This document shows, one piece after another, positions 18,567 through 27,236 of a stretch of 64,000 bases of DNA. The position numbers and the translations under genes were made by a program. The stretch covers positions 1-64,000 of the forward strand of contig CAIMSU010000280.1 in NCBI GenBank assembly GCA_903844155.1, in the 5' to 3' direction. This DNA is from an uncultured Pseudomonadota bacterium. GTDB lineage: Bacteria > Myxococcota_A > UBA796 > SXON01. Each line of letters begins with the position of its first letter. Position 1 is the stretch's first letter. The notes beneath the pieces are model-generated. The model searched no databases. It was not told the DNA's origin and saw nothing but the letters and a program-made list of their open reading frames with translations.

Positions 18567-19327
18567 CCTTCGACGACCAGCCCGTCGTACCCGCGCTCCA
18601 CGCGCACGCCTGTACGCGCGACCTTTGCCACGGCCGTCTCCGGGTCATTGTCGGGGTACAAATGCGTCATGATGACGCGCCGAGGCTTGGCGGCGTCCAC
18701 GATCGCCGCCACGTCGTCCGGACCGAGGTGGGAATCCCACGGGTCCTTGCCCGGCACGGCGCACTCCGTGACGAATACATCGACGTTCGCGGCCAATTGG
18801 ATCAGGTTGTCGCTGGGGCCTGTGTCCCCCGAGAAGAGCGTCACAAACCCATCCGGGCTCGTAAAACGCAGGTGCAAAGCGCCCGCCGAGTGGTTGGCGG
18901 GGAGCGTGTCGAGGCGGACCCCGCCGGGGAGCATGGCGGTGCCAGCGCCGTCGAGCGGGAGCTCGGTCACTCGCGTCGTCCACCGATCCGACCGGATCCA
19001 GGCGCCGTAGACCCCGTAAAGACCATCGAGGAAGCCCTGGAATCCGTCGCCCGCCCAGATCGGGTAGTCGCGCGTGCGGGGCAGCTCCACGCCGACCTTC
19101 AGCGCGAAGAGAATGGGGACGAGGTCGCCACAGTGATCGACGTGGCGATGGCTGTAAACGCCGCCGTCAAGCTCGCGAACGTCCACGCCGATGCGCTTGA
19201 GCCTCGTCATCGTGCCGCTGCCACCGTCGACCAGCACGCGCGCGCCCGCCTCCTCCAGCAAGAAGGCCGCCGAGCCGCGCTCAGCGTCGGGCACCAACGT
19301 CCCGCTCCCGATGATGGTGAACCTCAT
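18563..19327 (-). CDS. Metallo-beta-lactamase-fold hydrolase, RNase Z-like
   Basis: A 254-residue cytoplasmic enzyme of the MBL superfamily. The metal motif is SHRHVDH (His60, His62, Asp64, His65), with further ligands expected at His145 (ANHSAG), Asp in FSGDTG and His in MTHLYPD. The overall layout resembles the ribonuclease Z/arylsulfatase (ElaC/AtsA) branch. Without the exosite arm, tRNA 3' processing cannot be claimed, and a small-molecule or cyclic-nucleotide substrate is as likely. It is coupled to rdgB by a GTGA overlap. Confidence 0.85.
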   Translation of the reverse strand: MRFTIIGSGTLVPDAERGSAAFLLEEAGARVLVDGGSGTMTRLKRIGVDVRELDGGVYSHRHVDHCGDLVPILFALKVGVELPRTRDYPIWAGDGFQGFLDGLYGVYGAWIRSDRWTTRVTELPLDGAGTAMLPGGVRLDTLPANHSAGALHLRFTSPDGFVTLFSGDTGPSDNLIQLAANVDVFVTECAVPGKDPWDSHLGPDDVAAIVDAAKPRRVIMTHLYPDNDPETAVAKVARTGVRVERGYDGLVVEG

Positions 19328-19339
19328 CGGCCGGCAGCC

Positions 19340-20230
19340 CTACCCATGGAACAGGCCAAAGACGACAGCGGCGGCGACCACCGTGAAGATCAGCAGGATC
19401 ACCACGCCCACGGCGATGTAGGGGAGGTAGCTCCGCGGCGCTTCGACCTCGAATTCGGGAGTCGGCGCGGGCTCCGGCTCGGGGGTGCGCGCCGCCTTCG
19501 GCTGCTCTTTGGGCGCCTCGGGTTCAACCGGAGTCGCGAACGCGCCGTTCCGCAGGGAGAGGGCGAACACGCCGAACTCCGCGATGTCCTTGCAAAGTGG
19601 CATGTTCTGCAGCATCCACTTCTCAAAGCCGTTCTCTTCGTTCGCGTTGCCCATCCGGCCCGCTTCGTAGAGCGGGAGCGGTGCGTAGTCGAGGTTCGGC
19701 TTGTCCGGGCACTCGGCAAACCGAACGCCCGCCTCGTTCTTCAGCCAGCGCTTGAGGGCGTAACGGGCGTCGAGCACGGCAAAGGGCATCCCGCCGAGCA
19801 CCTCCGCCTCCTTCGTGACGCGCTCAAAAGGGTACCGTGCGTCGTAGGCATGCGCGAGCAAGCGCACCTGCGCGGGCGGCATCGCATCCCGGGCACGCGC
19901 GAGGATCTCGGACGGAAGTTTGCCGCCCGTGAGCTGGTTCGCAAAATCGCCGCCAGGGATGCGCCCCCCGGCCATCCGGAGCTCTTCCGACAGGATCCCG
20001 TGAGCCCAGTCCGACAGGTCCGCCGGGTTCGTCACGCCGACGATCCCCTGCTGGAAGCGGGTGCAGGCGCGCTGCAGCGGCGTACGACCATGCTGATCGC
20101 CGAGCCGGGCGGCAGTCACCGCGTAGTACCAGTCAGAAAACCGCTGGGCCATCGCCTGGCCGGAGGCGGCATCGCCACTCCGCCACTGCTTGAAGAGCTG
20201 CTGCGGGGCAAGGGTGTTCAGATCGGGCAT
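19340..20230 (-). CDS. Tail-anchored membrane protein of unknown function
   Basis: A 296-residue protein. Residues 1-215 are soluble and mainly helical (QQLFKQWRSGDAASGQAMAQ at the start), followed by a Pro/Glu-rich linker and a single C-terminal membrane helix (YIAVGVVILLIFTVVAAAVV). It would therefore be a tail-anchored protein facing the cytoplasm. No family is recognised. The start at 20230 is chosen over upstream possibilities because earlier sequence overlaps the divergent oxidoreductase gene. Confidence 0.65.
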   Translation of the reverse strand: MPDLNTLAPQQLFKQWRSGDAASGQAMAQRFSDWYYAVTAARLGDQHGRTPLQRACTRFQQGIVGVTNPADLSDWAHGILSEELRMAGGRIPGGDFANQLTGGKLPSEILARARDAMPPAQVRLLAHAYDARYPFERVTKEAEVLGGMPFAVLDARYALKRWLKNEAGVRFAECPDKPNLDYAPLPLYEAGRMGNANEENGFEKWMLQNMPLCKDIAEFGVFALSLRNGAFATPVEPEAPKEQPKAARTPEPEPAPTPEFEVEAPRSYLPYIAVGVVILLIFTVVAAAVVFGLFHG

Positions 20231-20293
20231 TTCGGCATCGTAAGGAGTAAGACAGTTTCGGACAAGCCCCGCCGGCGTGGTAGCCTGCGGCTG

Positions 20294-22454
20294 ATGCCCG
20301 TAACCCGGCTCGCCACCTGCAACCTCTGCGACTCGATGTGCGGCATCCGGGTCGACGTGGAGCCGGGCGAGGGTGGCGCGTCGGACCGGGTGACGGGCGT
20401 ACGGGGCGACCCGGAGGACCCGCTGTCGGGCGGGCATGTCTGCCCGAAGGTCGCTGGGCTGGTGGAGCTGCTCGACGACCCGGATCGCGTCCGCTCACCG
20501 ATGATCCGCGACGGGACGGCTTGGCGCGAGGCGACCTGGGAGGAGGCGCTCACCGCCGCAGTCGAGCCGTTGCGCGCGATTCGCAGGAAATACGGGCGAC
20601 ACGCCGTTGGCCTGTACGTCGGCACGCCGGTCGTCCACGCCCACTGTTCGGCGTTCGCCGCCCAATTATTGACGAGCGCGCTGGGCACCCACAACCGCTA
20701 CGACCCCAACTCCCAGGACTCCAACCCGCGGCTCTACGCCTGCATGGAGATGTACGGCGACGGGCTCACCATGCCGATCCCGGACATCGAGAACGTCGAC
20801 TACCTGCTCGTACTCGGTGCGAACCCCGCCGCGTCCAACGGCGGCCAGATGAGCCTCGGCAACGCACGCGCGCGGTTCGCGGCATTGAAGCAACGCGGTG
20901 GCCGCGTCGTCGTCATCGACCCGCGGCGCACCGAAACGGTGGCGTGGGCCACACGACACCACTTCATCCGGCCAGGGGGGGGACGCGGCGTTGCTGCTGG
21001 CGATGCTGCACGTCCTGTTCGATGGGGCGAGGGCCGGCACGATCCCGTTGCCGACCGTCGCGGCGAACGGACGGGCCGAGTTGGAGCAGGCCTGTGGTGC
21101 TTTCAGCCCGGAGTCGGTCGCCGACGGGACAGGGATTGACGCGGAGACGATCCGGGCGTTGGCGCGGGAATTCGCGGCCTCACCCCGCGCCTGCGCGTAC
21201 TCCCGGGTCGGCATTTCGCAGTCCGAATTCGGTCCGACGGTCGCGTGGCTCGTCGAGTGCCTGAACATCGTGACCGGCAACCTCGACCGGGCGGGTGGCT
21301 CCGTGTTCCCGACGCCGCCCGCGGACATCGGCCCCTCCGCACGCGTGATGATCGGCAATCGCTGGGGAAGATGGCGCTCCAGGGTTCGAAAACTGCCCGA
21401 GCTCTATGGGGCGTTGCCGTCGACGGCGATGGCGGAAGAGATGGAGACGCCCGGGCCCGGTCAGATTCGTGCGATGCTCGTCCTCGCGGGCAACCCGGTC
21501 TCGGCGACGCCCAATTCAGGGCGAATGGACAAGGCCTTTGCCTCGCTCGAACACGTCGTCAGCATCGACTACTACCGCAACGAGACGTCCAGGCACGCCA
21601 CCGTCCTGCTCCCGAGTCGGCACGTTTTTGAGACGGGGATGTTCGACGTCATCCTCTCCCGCTTCGCCGTCCACACCGCCGCCCGCTACTCGCCCCCGAT
21701 CGTCAACACCACCGACAATACGCGCGACGACTGGGAGATCGCGAGCGAGCTGGCGATCCGGCTCCGGCTCCCGCGCTGGACCTGGGGAATGGCGCGACGG
21801 CTCGTTCGGGACTGGCCCGAGCAGACCATCGACTTCCTGCTGCGTACGGGGCCCTTCGGCTGGTCGCACGGGCTCTCGCTCAAGAAATTGCGGGCGAACC
21901 CGCACGGCGTTGACCTCGGACCGCTCGTGCCGGGAAGGGTCAAGCTGCGGACCCCTGACGGCCTGCCGAACCTTGCCCCCGCCCGCTTCATCGGTGATCT
22001 CCAAAGGGTGAACGCCTGGATCGGGCGGCACTGCGCGCCCACCGGCCCGACGCCACCCGCGCTCACCATGATCGGTCGGCGGCACGTTCGCTCAAACAAC
22101 TCGTGGATGCACAACCTGAAATCGCTCACGCGGGGGGCCGATCGCTCCCAGATGTGGATGCACCCCACGGACGGGCTGGTTCGCGGGTGCGTCGACGGCG
22201 GCGACGTGCGCGCCACCAGCCGCGTCGGCGAGGTGGTCGTTCGCCTCCGACTCACGGACGAGATGATGCCCGGGGTCGTGTCCCTGCCGCACGGCTTCGG
22301 GCAGGCATCCGTGGCGGACACTCTCCGCGTCGCGGGGAAACTCCCTGGTGTCAACGCCAATATCCTGACGGACGACCAGCTCGTGGAACCCCTCATCGGC
22401 ACCTCCATCCTCAACGGCCTCCCCGTGACCGTCACCCCGGCCTATCAAAAGTGA
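20294..22454 (+). pseudogene. Molybdopterin oxidoreductase, frameshifted at an 8-G run
   Basis: The N-terminal part (from ATG 20294) has Cys9, Cys12, Cys16 and Cys50 of a [4Fe-4S] site, followed by a molybdopterin-binding domain. It then runs out of frame at G20975-20982. The rest, ending at 22454, continues in another frame with DAALLLAMLHVLFDGA and a normal C-terminal dinucleotide-binding domain. Removing one G restores RPGGDAALLLAM, the expected family sequence, and a 719-residue protein. No Sec or Cys ligand is evident near NSQDSNPR, so the metal ligand is uncertain. The substrate is unknown. This may be a sequencing indel rather than a dead gene, since the downstream half shows no other damage. 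Confidence 0.8.
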
Positions 22455-22473
22455 CGACGTCGCTTTTGATAGG
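22441..22473. repeat. Hairpin spanning the oxidoreductase stop and the mannosidase start
   Basis: A perfect 11-base inverted repeat, CCTATCAAAAG (22441-22451) and CTTTTGATAGG (22463-22473), extended by four more pairs (one of them G-U) towards a GAC loop. It contains the TGA of the oxidoreductase and the overlapping GTG proposed for the GH38 gene. No T-tract follows, so a simple intrinsic terminator is unlikely. It could gate translation of the downstream gene or act as an mRNA processing site. Confidence 0.75.
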
Positions 22474-25204
22474 TCGCGGGGCTGGCCTGCCGTGCGTCAT
22501 GTTGGTCGCCATCGCTTGCCAACACAAGCCCGCCGCGTCGCCCGCAGAGTGCCCCTACACCACCGACGAATGCACCCTCCGGGCCTCGCTCGGCATCCCC
22601 GCAGACGCCCACTCCGTCATCGTCTTCGGGCAGTCGTCCCACCTCGACATCGACTGGCAGAAGACGTTCGACGACTACTATTCCACCTATGTCGAGGCCG
22701 ACCTGCTCGCCGCGCGCCAGTTGATGGACGCGGACCCGCGCAACTACTACTCGATCGCCGAGATGGCGTACTTGCAACACCATGTCGAGGTCCATCCGGA
22801 GGAGCTTCCGGCGTTGCAAGCCGATGTCGCCAACGGGAAGCTCCACATCGTTGGCGGCGGGATGACCAGCCCCGACACGCTGCTCGCCGAGACCGAACTG
22901 CTCACCCGCGACCTGCTGTACGGCTCGATGTTCGCCGAGGACACGCTCGGCGCGCACCCCACCGCCGCCTGGCTACCGGACTCCTTCGGACAATCGGGCA
23001 CGGCGCCCGATATGTTGGCCGCGGCCGGCTACCAGTCTGTCGCCTTCTCCCGCATCGACGGCGGCCAAACCGTCCTGGAGCAGATCAACCACCCCGATGA
23101 TCCGCCGCCCGACGGCTCTACCGTCGCTGCGTTGCTCGCGGCCGGCTCTGCGGATTTCGTCTGGCAGGGCACAGGCGGCGGCAGTGTCCTGGCACACTAC
23201 ATGGCAGCGCCCCGCCTGTACTGTCAGGGCGACAACATCGACTACAACGAGATCATGGAGATGCCGGGCGGGCACATCGGCCCGAAGGATGACTCGGCCG
23301 ACTTCACGGACAGTCGGATCGACCAATACATCGGAGAGCTGACACCCTGGTCGCCCGACCTCGCGCCAGACGAGGGCGGGCTGCACTTGATGTTCGTCCC
23401 GATCGGCTGCGACTTCGAGCCGGCGAACGAGCAATTACTGGCGTACCTCGACGGCTACAACGAACGGCAGTACCCTGCGAGCGGCGTCTGGGCGGTCGCC
23501 GCGCCGTTCGACGACTACGCCGCGCTCGTCGCCCCGCACGAGGATGCCCTACCGACGGTGACGGGCGAGCTATCGCCTTACTTCATGGGCTTTTACGGCA
23601 CGCGCGCGGACATCAAGCGCCGGGTGCGCGAGGCCACGCGCCCGTTCCTGACCGCGGAGGCGTTCGCGACCGTCCTCACCGACGGCGCCGACATTGTGAA
23701 GGCTGCAGCGCCCGAATTCTCGCTGCTCACCCGGGCCGACCACCACGACTTCATCACCGGCACCTCGACGGACGACGTCGCGAAAAACGAGCAGATGCCG
23801 CTGCTGGACGAGGCGGAGGCCGCGGGAAACGCAGAGCTGCAGCAGGTCGTCGACGAGCTGGCGAGCCGGATCCCGGTGATGGACGGGGCGGTGGGGAGGG
23901 TGTTGGTGTTGAATGCGACGTCCGGGACGCAATCAGGCGTGGTCCAATTTTCGGTCCCGCTCGTCGATGGCGCCGCGCCGACGCTGGATCTCGTCTCGTC
24001 AACCGACCAGGTCTGGCCAATGGAATTGGCCGGGACGGACGGAGTCAACGCGACCTTTCGGGCGGAGGTGAGCGTCTATGGCTACGGCTGGTCGACGTTC
24101 GACCTGCTGCCCTACGCCGCGCCGAACCTCGACCCGGGCGTCTCCCTGGACCTCCTCGACGCCGACGGAAACGCGGTCAGCGCCGCCCTCGCGACGCGCG
24201 TGGTCCTTCGGAGCCACCGCGTCTCCGTGGCGTTCGACCGCGACGACGCGACTGGCGCGTTTTCCATGACGTCGCTCGACGACGGCGCCGAGCAGCTCGC
24301 GGGACCCTCGTTCACCCTGCAAACCTACGACGATCAAGGCGGACTCTGGCGGCTTGGCAACGAGATGGACGGGTGCGCGCTGACACCCCGGGCACTCGTC
24401 GCCTCCGCCGACACCGTTTCGGTGCTGACCGACTCGGCGCTCGAGGTGGGGGTCGCCTTCACCTCGACCGACGGCGATGTCCGGGAAGTGCGGTTGGACG
24501 CCGATGCCGGGTACGTCGACTTCGCGCTGACGCTGTCTGCGGACGAGGGGACCACGCGAACCGCGGCGTTTGCCCTGGCGGACGTCGCCGACCCACTCCA
24601 GACGTCGTCGCCCGGCGGCTACGTGGAGCGCGCCGCCCAGCGGGTCTACGACCCGACATTCTGGCCAGCAGTCGCGTGGACGCGGGTCGGGACTTTCGGC
24701 CTGCTTCTTCGACAATCCACCGGTGTCCGGATGAGCACACCAGGACAGATCGAGCTCCTCGCGGCGCGGGACGCGCGCCAGGAGCAGTGCGACATGGAGG
24801 GGGGCACCGGGACCGACACGGGCGCACACCGCATCGAATGGCGCTTTCAGACCGAAGCCGAGCCGGGCGACGAGGAGATCGCGGCGCAGCAATTCGATCG
24901 GCCGCTCGACGCTCATGTCGTCACCACCGCGCCCTCGACGCCTCAGGATCTGCCCGAGGCCGCTGGCGTTGCCGGTGCCGGGATGCAAGGCGTCGTCACC
25001 GCCCTGAAGCCCGCCGAGCGAGGCGCCGGCGCGATCCTCCGCGTACAGGTCCAGGGTGCCACGACGGTTGACCTGCCCGCGGGGACAACGACCGCGACTC
25101 GCACCGACCTCGTCGAACGCGACATCGCACCGCTCACCGTCACGGACGGCACGGTGACGCTCGACCCCGCCGACGGTGCCTTGCAGACGATCCGGGTGCA
25201 GTGA
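22451..25204 (+). CDS. Secreted GH38 alpha-mannosidase-like lipoprotein
   Basis: A 917-residue protein of glycoside hydrolase family 38. SSHLDIDWQKTFDDYY gives the zinc ligands His64 and Asp66. WLPDSFGQS carries the putative nucleophile Asp177. DHHDFITGT holds His432 as the remaining zinc ligand. The C-terminal half is beta-rich, as in GH38. The GTG at 22451 gives a GTGA overlap and a signal ending VMLVAIAC (lipidation at Cys23). ATG 22499 is the alternative but would give a signal of only seven residues. It would trim alpha-mannosides outside the inner membrane, possibly from glycans of prey or eukaryotes. Confidence 0.85.
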   Translation: MTTSLLIGRGAGLPCVMLVAIACQHKPAASPAECPYTTDECTLRASLGIPADAHSVIVFGQSSHLDIDWQKTFDDYYSTYVEADLLAARQLMDADPRNYYSIAEMAYLQHHVEVHPEELPALQADVANGKLHIVGGGMTSPDTLLAETELLTRDLLYGSMFAEDTLGAHPTAAWLPDSFGQSGTAPDMLAAAGYQSVAFSRIDGGQTVLEQINHPDDPPPDGSTVAALLAAGSADFVWQGTGGGSVLAHYMAAPRLYCQGDNIDYNEIMEMPGGHIGPKDDSADFTDSRIDQYIGELTPWSPDLAPDEGGLHLMFVPIGCDFEPANEQLLAYLDGYNERQYPASGVWAVAAPFDDYAALVAPHEDALPTVTGELSPYFMGFYGTRADIKRRVREATRPFLTAEAFATVLTDGADIVKAAAPEFSLLTRADHHDFITGTSTDDVAKNEQMPLLDEAEAAGNAELQQVVDELASRIPVMDGAVGRVLVLNATSGTQSGVVQFSVPLVDGAAPTLDLVSSTDQVWPMELAGTDGVNATFRAEVSVYGYGWSTFDLLPYAAPNLDPGVSLDLLDADGNAVSAALATRVVLRSHRVSVAFDRDDATGAFSMTSLDDGAEQLAGPSFTLQTYDDQGGLWRLGNEMDGCALTPRALVASADTVSVLTDSALEVGVAFTSTDGDVREVRLDADAGYVDFALTLSADEGTTRTAAFALADVADPLQTSSPGGYVERAAQRVYDPTFWPAVAWTRVGTFGLLLRQSTGVRMSTPGQIELLAARDARQEQCDMEGGTGTDTGAHRIEWRFQTEAEPGDEEIAAQQFDRPLDAHVVTTAPSTPQDLPEAAGVAGAGMQGVVTALKPAERGAGAILRVQVQGATTVDLPAGTTTATRTDLVERDIAPLTVTDGTVTLDPADGALQTIRVQ

Positions 25205-25240
25205 ACATCGGCGACCAACCATATGACGCCTTGATCGCCA

Positions 25241-26095
25241 TCAGTTCCCGCCAAGCCCCGCCAGCAACTCCCGCAACGCCAGTGCCCGTCCGGCCAGCGC
25301 GCGCCGGACGAGGGCTTGAAAATCCGTGACGCTCAACCCCGCAAGCACCGCGGTGTCATCGTTCGAAACCACCACGCCCAACGCCCCAAGCGCCTGTACG
25401 CGCCCATCCGCGAGCCCCTCGACGCGACCCTCGACGCGACCCTCGACACGACCCTCGACCCGCCCGGCGACGCGCCCTTCTTCCCTTGCCTTTTCCATCA
25501 GCCCGGTCATTCGAACCTCCATCCTTTGAAGTGTAGCCGACTTCAGCTTGAGCGCGCGCCCGAGCTGCAACAACGTGGCGATCTGGTCGCCGCGCTTGGC
25601 CCTGGCGAGCGTCTCGCCCGCGGTCACGAGGGCCGCTTCCCGGTCTCGTGCCAGCACGGTGAGCAGCCCGAGCTCGGCCAACCGCGGATCCGTCAGCACC
25701 TCCTGGTGATCCCGCATCCGCACCACCGTGATTCCCAGGCTCATGGCTCCGAACACGAGCTGACTTGGGAATGGTCGCCGCGCGCCGTCTGCCGCGAGGA
25801 TCACGATGGTGATGACCGGCACGCGATATTCGTGTTGGAGTAGCGCGTGATAGAGAAGGAGCGAACGGGTAAACTCGGCGTCGGGACTGCGCTCGAACTC
25901 GATGTGGACCAGACACCGGCCAGCCGGAAGCTGGACCCACGCCACGAAGTCCGCTTGCACCGAGGCATGCAACCCGAGCGGAAGGGGTTCGACGGCGGTG
26001 CACCCAGACAGCCCCGCCAGACCGAGGATCGCGGCGGGCTCGCGCGCGACGGCGTCCTTGAAGGCGTCGTCGAAGGGCTGGTGGTCCGAGGACAT
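25241..26095 (-). CDS. Rpn family recombination-promoting nuclease-like protein
   Basis: A 284-residue protein resembling Rpn/YhgA-like PD-(D/E)XK nucleases: FDDAFKDAVAREP at the start, QADFVAWV and CLVHIEFERSPD as the likely metal-binding Asp and Glu, then SLLLYHALLQHEYRVPVITIVIL. E. coli Rpn proteins are DNA nucleases that promote RecA-independent recombination, and the activity is inferred here. Residues of about 203-230 are a Gly-Arg-Val-Glu repeat encoded by tandem 12-base units. The region 26096-26250 upstream carries palindromes. Confidence 0.75.
   Translation of the reverse strand: MSSDHQPFDDAFKDAVAREPAAILGLAGLSGCTAVEPLPLGLHASVQADFVAWVQLPAGRCLVHIEFERSPDAEFTRSLLLYHALLQHEYRVPVITIVILAADGARRPFPSQLVFGAMSLGITVVRMRDHQEVLTDPRLAELGLLTVLARDREAALVTAGETLARAKRGDQIATLLQLGRALKLKSATLQRMEVRMTGLMEKAREEGRVAGRVEGRVEGRVEGRVEGLADGRVQALGALGVVVSNDDTAVLAGLSVTDFQALVRRALAGRALALRELLAGLGGN
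25417..25464. repeat. Four tandem 12-base repeats inside the Rpn-like gene
   Basis: Units CCTCGACGCGAC (twice), CCTCGACACGAC and CCTCGACCCGCC follow one another without spacers. On the coding (minus) strand each adds GRVE-type residues, so changes in copy number would keep the frame and lengthen or shorten the linker before the C-terminal segment. Confidence 0.9.
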
Positions 26096-26151
26096 CGCCT
26101 TGGGGTTCGCACACCGCGTGCCACCGGAAACTCGGCGTTGTTCCGGCGGGG

Positions 26152-26167
26152 TGACGGACGTCCGTCA
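26152..26167. promoter_or_regulatory. Perfect 16-base palindrome upstream of the Rpn-like gene
   Basis: TGACGGACGTCCGTCA is exactly self-complementary, and a degenerate relative, TGTCAGACTTCCGTCA, lies a few bases to its right. The pair sits in the 155-base gap before the Rpn-like start at 26095, a plausible dimeric repressor or activator site. No consensus -35/-10 could be fixed. Confidence 0.45.
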
Positions 26168-26250
26168 GCCGGGGTGTCAGACTTCCGTCACCTTTCCGTC
26201 GACAAGGGGGTAGCCAAAAAATCGGCACGGTCCTCCCGCACGGCTGGCGT

Positions 26251-26874
26251 TCACTCCGTCCTCGCCCGTAGCCCCCGTCGCCCGTCCGCCTCTGCCGCCA
26301 GCCATTCCGCTGTGAACCTACGCTTTTCATCGTCCCCAAGGTCATCGCCGACGAGCGATCGTCGCCGGTCCGCCACAGCTCGTAGGAGGATCGCCCCGGA
26401 AACGGAGACGTTCAGCGACTCCGTCAGCCCACGCATCGGGATCATCACGGCGCCGTCCGCGAGCGAGCGCGCCTCGGCGCTCACACCCCGCACCTCACTC
26501 CCGAACAGCACGGCCACAGGCCCATCGACCGGCAGCGTCTCGGGTGTGTAGGCGTCGTCGGCGAGGTCGGCGACGTAGACCTTGAAGCCGCGAGCGTGCA
26601 GCTCGGCGATGCTCTCGGCAACGGTCGGGAACGTTCGCAGGTGCACCCAGCGCTCCGCTCCGCGTGCCGCACCGACGCTCGGCCGAAAGTACGCGGTGAT
26701 CAGGTGGACCTCGTGGACGCCGAACGCCTCGCAGCTCCGGATCAGCGCAGAAGCGTTGTGTCGCCTACGCACGGCCTCCATGACGCAGACCACCGACCCC
26801 ACGCGGCGATCCAGCGCGCGCTGCACCTTGGCGGCACGCTCCGGGGTCACGGTCCGCACCTCGTCCTCGATCAT
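26251..26874 (-). CDS. TrmH family tRNA/rRNA 2'-O-methyltransferase
   Basis: A SPOUT-class methyltransferase of 207 residues from the ATG at 26874. Motifs are present in order: N-x-S-A-x-x-R (HNASALIRSCEAFGVHEVHLI), LFGSEVRGVS and PMRGLTESLNVSVSGAILLR, which form the knotted SAM site. Best match is TrmH, which methylates G18 of tRNA, but rRNA targets occur in the family. The frame continues upstream to 26985, with another ATG at 26928. I prefer 26874 because E. coli TrmH begins at the equivalent point. It is divergent from yhbY. Confidence 0.85.
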   Translation of the reverse strand: MIEDEVRTVTPERAAKVQRALDRRVGSVVCVMEAVRRRHNASALIRSCEAFGVHEVHLITAYFRPSVGAARGAERWVHLRTFPTVAESIAELHARGFKVYVADLADDAYTPETLPVDGPVAVLFGSEVRGVSAEARSLADGAVMIPMRGLTESLNVSVSGAILLRAVADRRRSLVGDDLGDDEKRRFTAEWLAAEADGRRGLRARTE

Positions 26875-26939
26875 GCCGACCGCTAACCCGCGGTCGCGCA
26901 GGGTCCTGGAGTGGGCTACGCGCGACATCTGGGAGTCCC

Positions 26940-27233
26940 ATGGAACTGACCGGAAAGCAGAAGCGTCACCTGCGCGGACTCGCACACCACCTGCACCCGA
27001 CGGTGTACGCGGGAAAGGAGGGCGTGAGCGAGGCGGTGGAGCGCAAGGCGACGCAGGAGCTGGAGGCGCATGAGCTCATCAAGCTGAAGCTCGGTGACGG
27101 GTGCGCTGACGACAAAAAGGAGGCGGCGGAGCGCGTCGCGGCCTACTGCAACGCCGCTGTCGTGCAGATCATCGGGAAGACCATCATCCTTTACCGCCGA
27201 CGAAAAGCGGACCCGGCGATCGTCCTCCCGTAG
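26940..27233 (+). CDS. yhbY: YhbY family ribosome-assembly RNA-binding protein
   Basis: A 97-residue single CRM-domain protein. LTGKQKRHLRGLAHHLHPTVYAGKEGVSEAV contains the conserved GK.G motif variant, and QIIGKTIILYRR ends the fold. YhbY binds pre-50S particles and assists ribosome assembly. The start has a GGGAG site just upstream. The gene ends 3 bases before the end of the convergent 27237-29168 gene. Confidence 0.92.
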   Translation: MELTGKQKRHLRGLAHHLHPTVYAGKEGVSEAVERKATQELEAHELIKLKLGDGCADDKKEAAERVAAYCNAAVVQIIGKTIILYRRRKADPAIVLP

Positions 27234-27236
27234 CCG

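Noticed and set aside
18119-20293. Upstream extension of the molybdoenzyme frame
   Set aside because: The long open frame before 20294 is antisense to rdgB, the MBL enzyme and the tail-anchored gene. Family homology starts at 20294.
22441-22473. Hairpin as an ordinary intrinsic terminator
   Set aside because: No T-tract follows, and the stem includes the start codon of the next gene.
25417-25464. Tandem repeats as a CRISPR array
   Set aside because: Units are 12 bases with no spacers and lie in frame inside a coding sequence.
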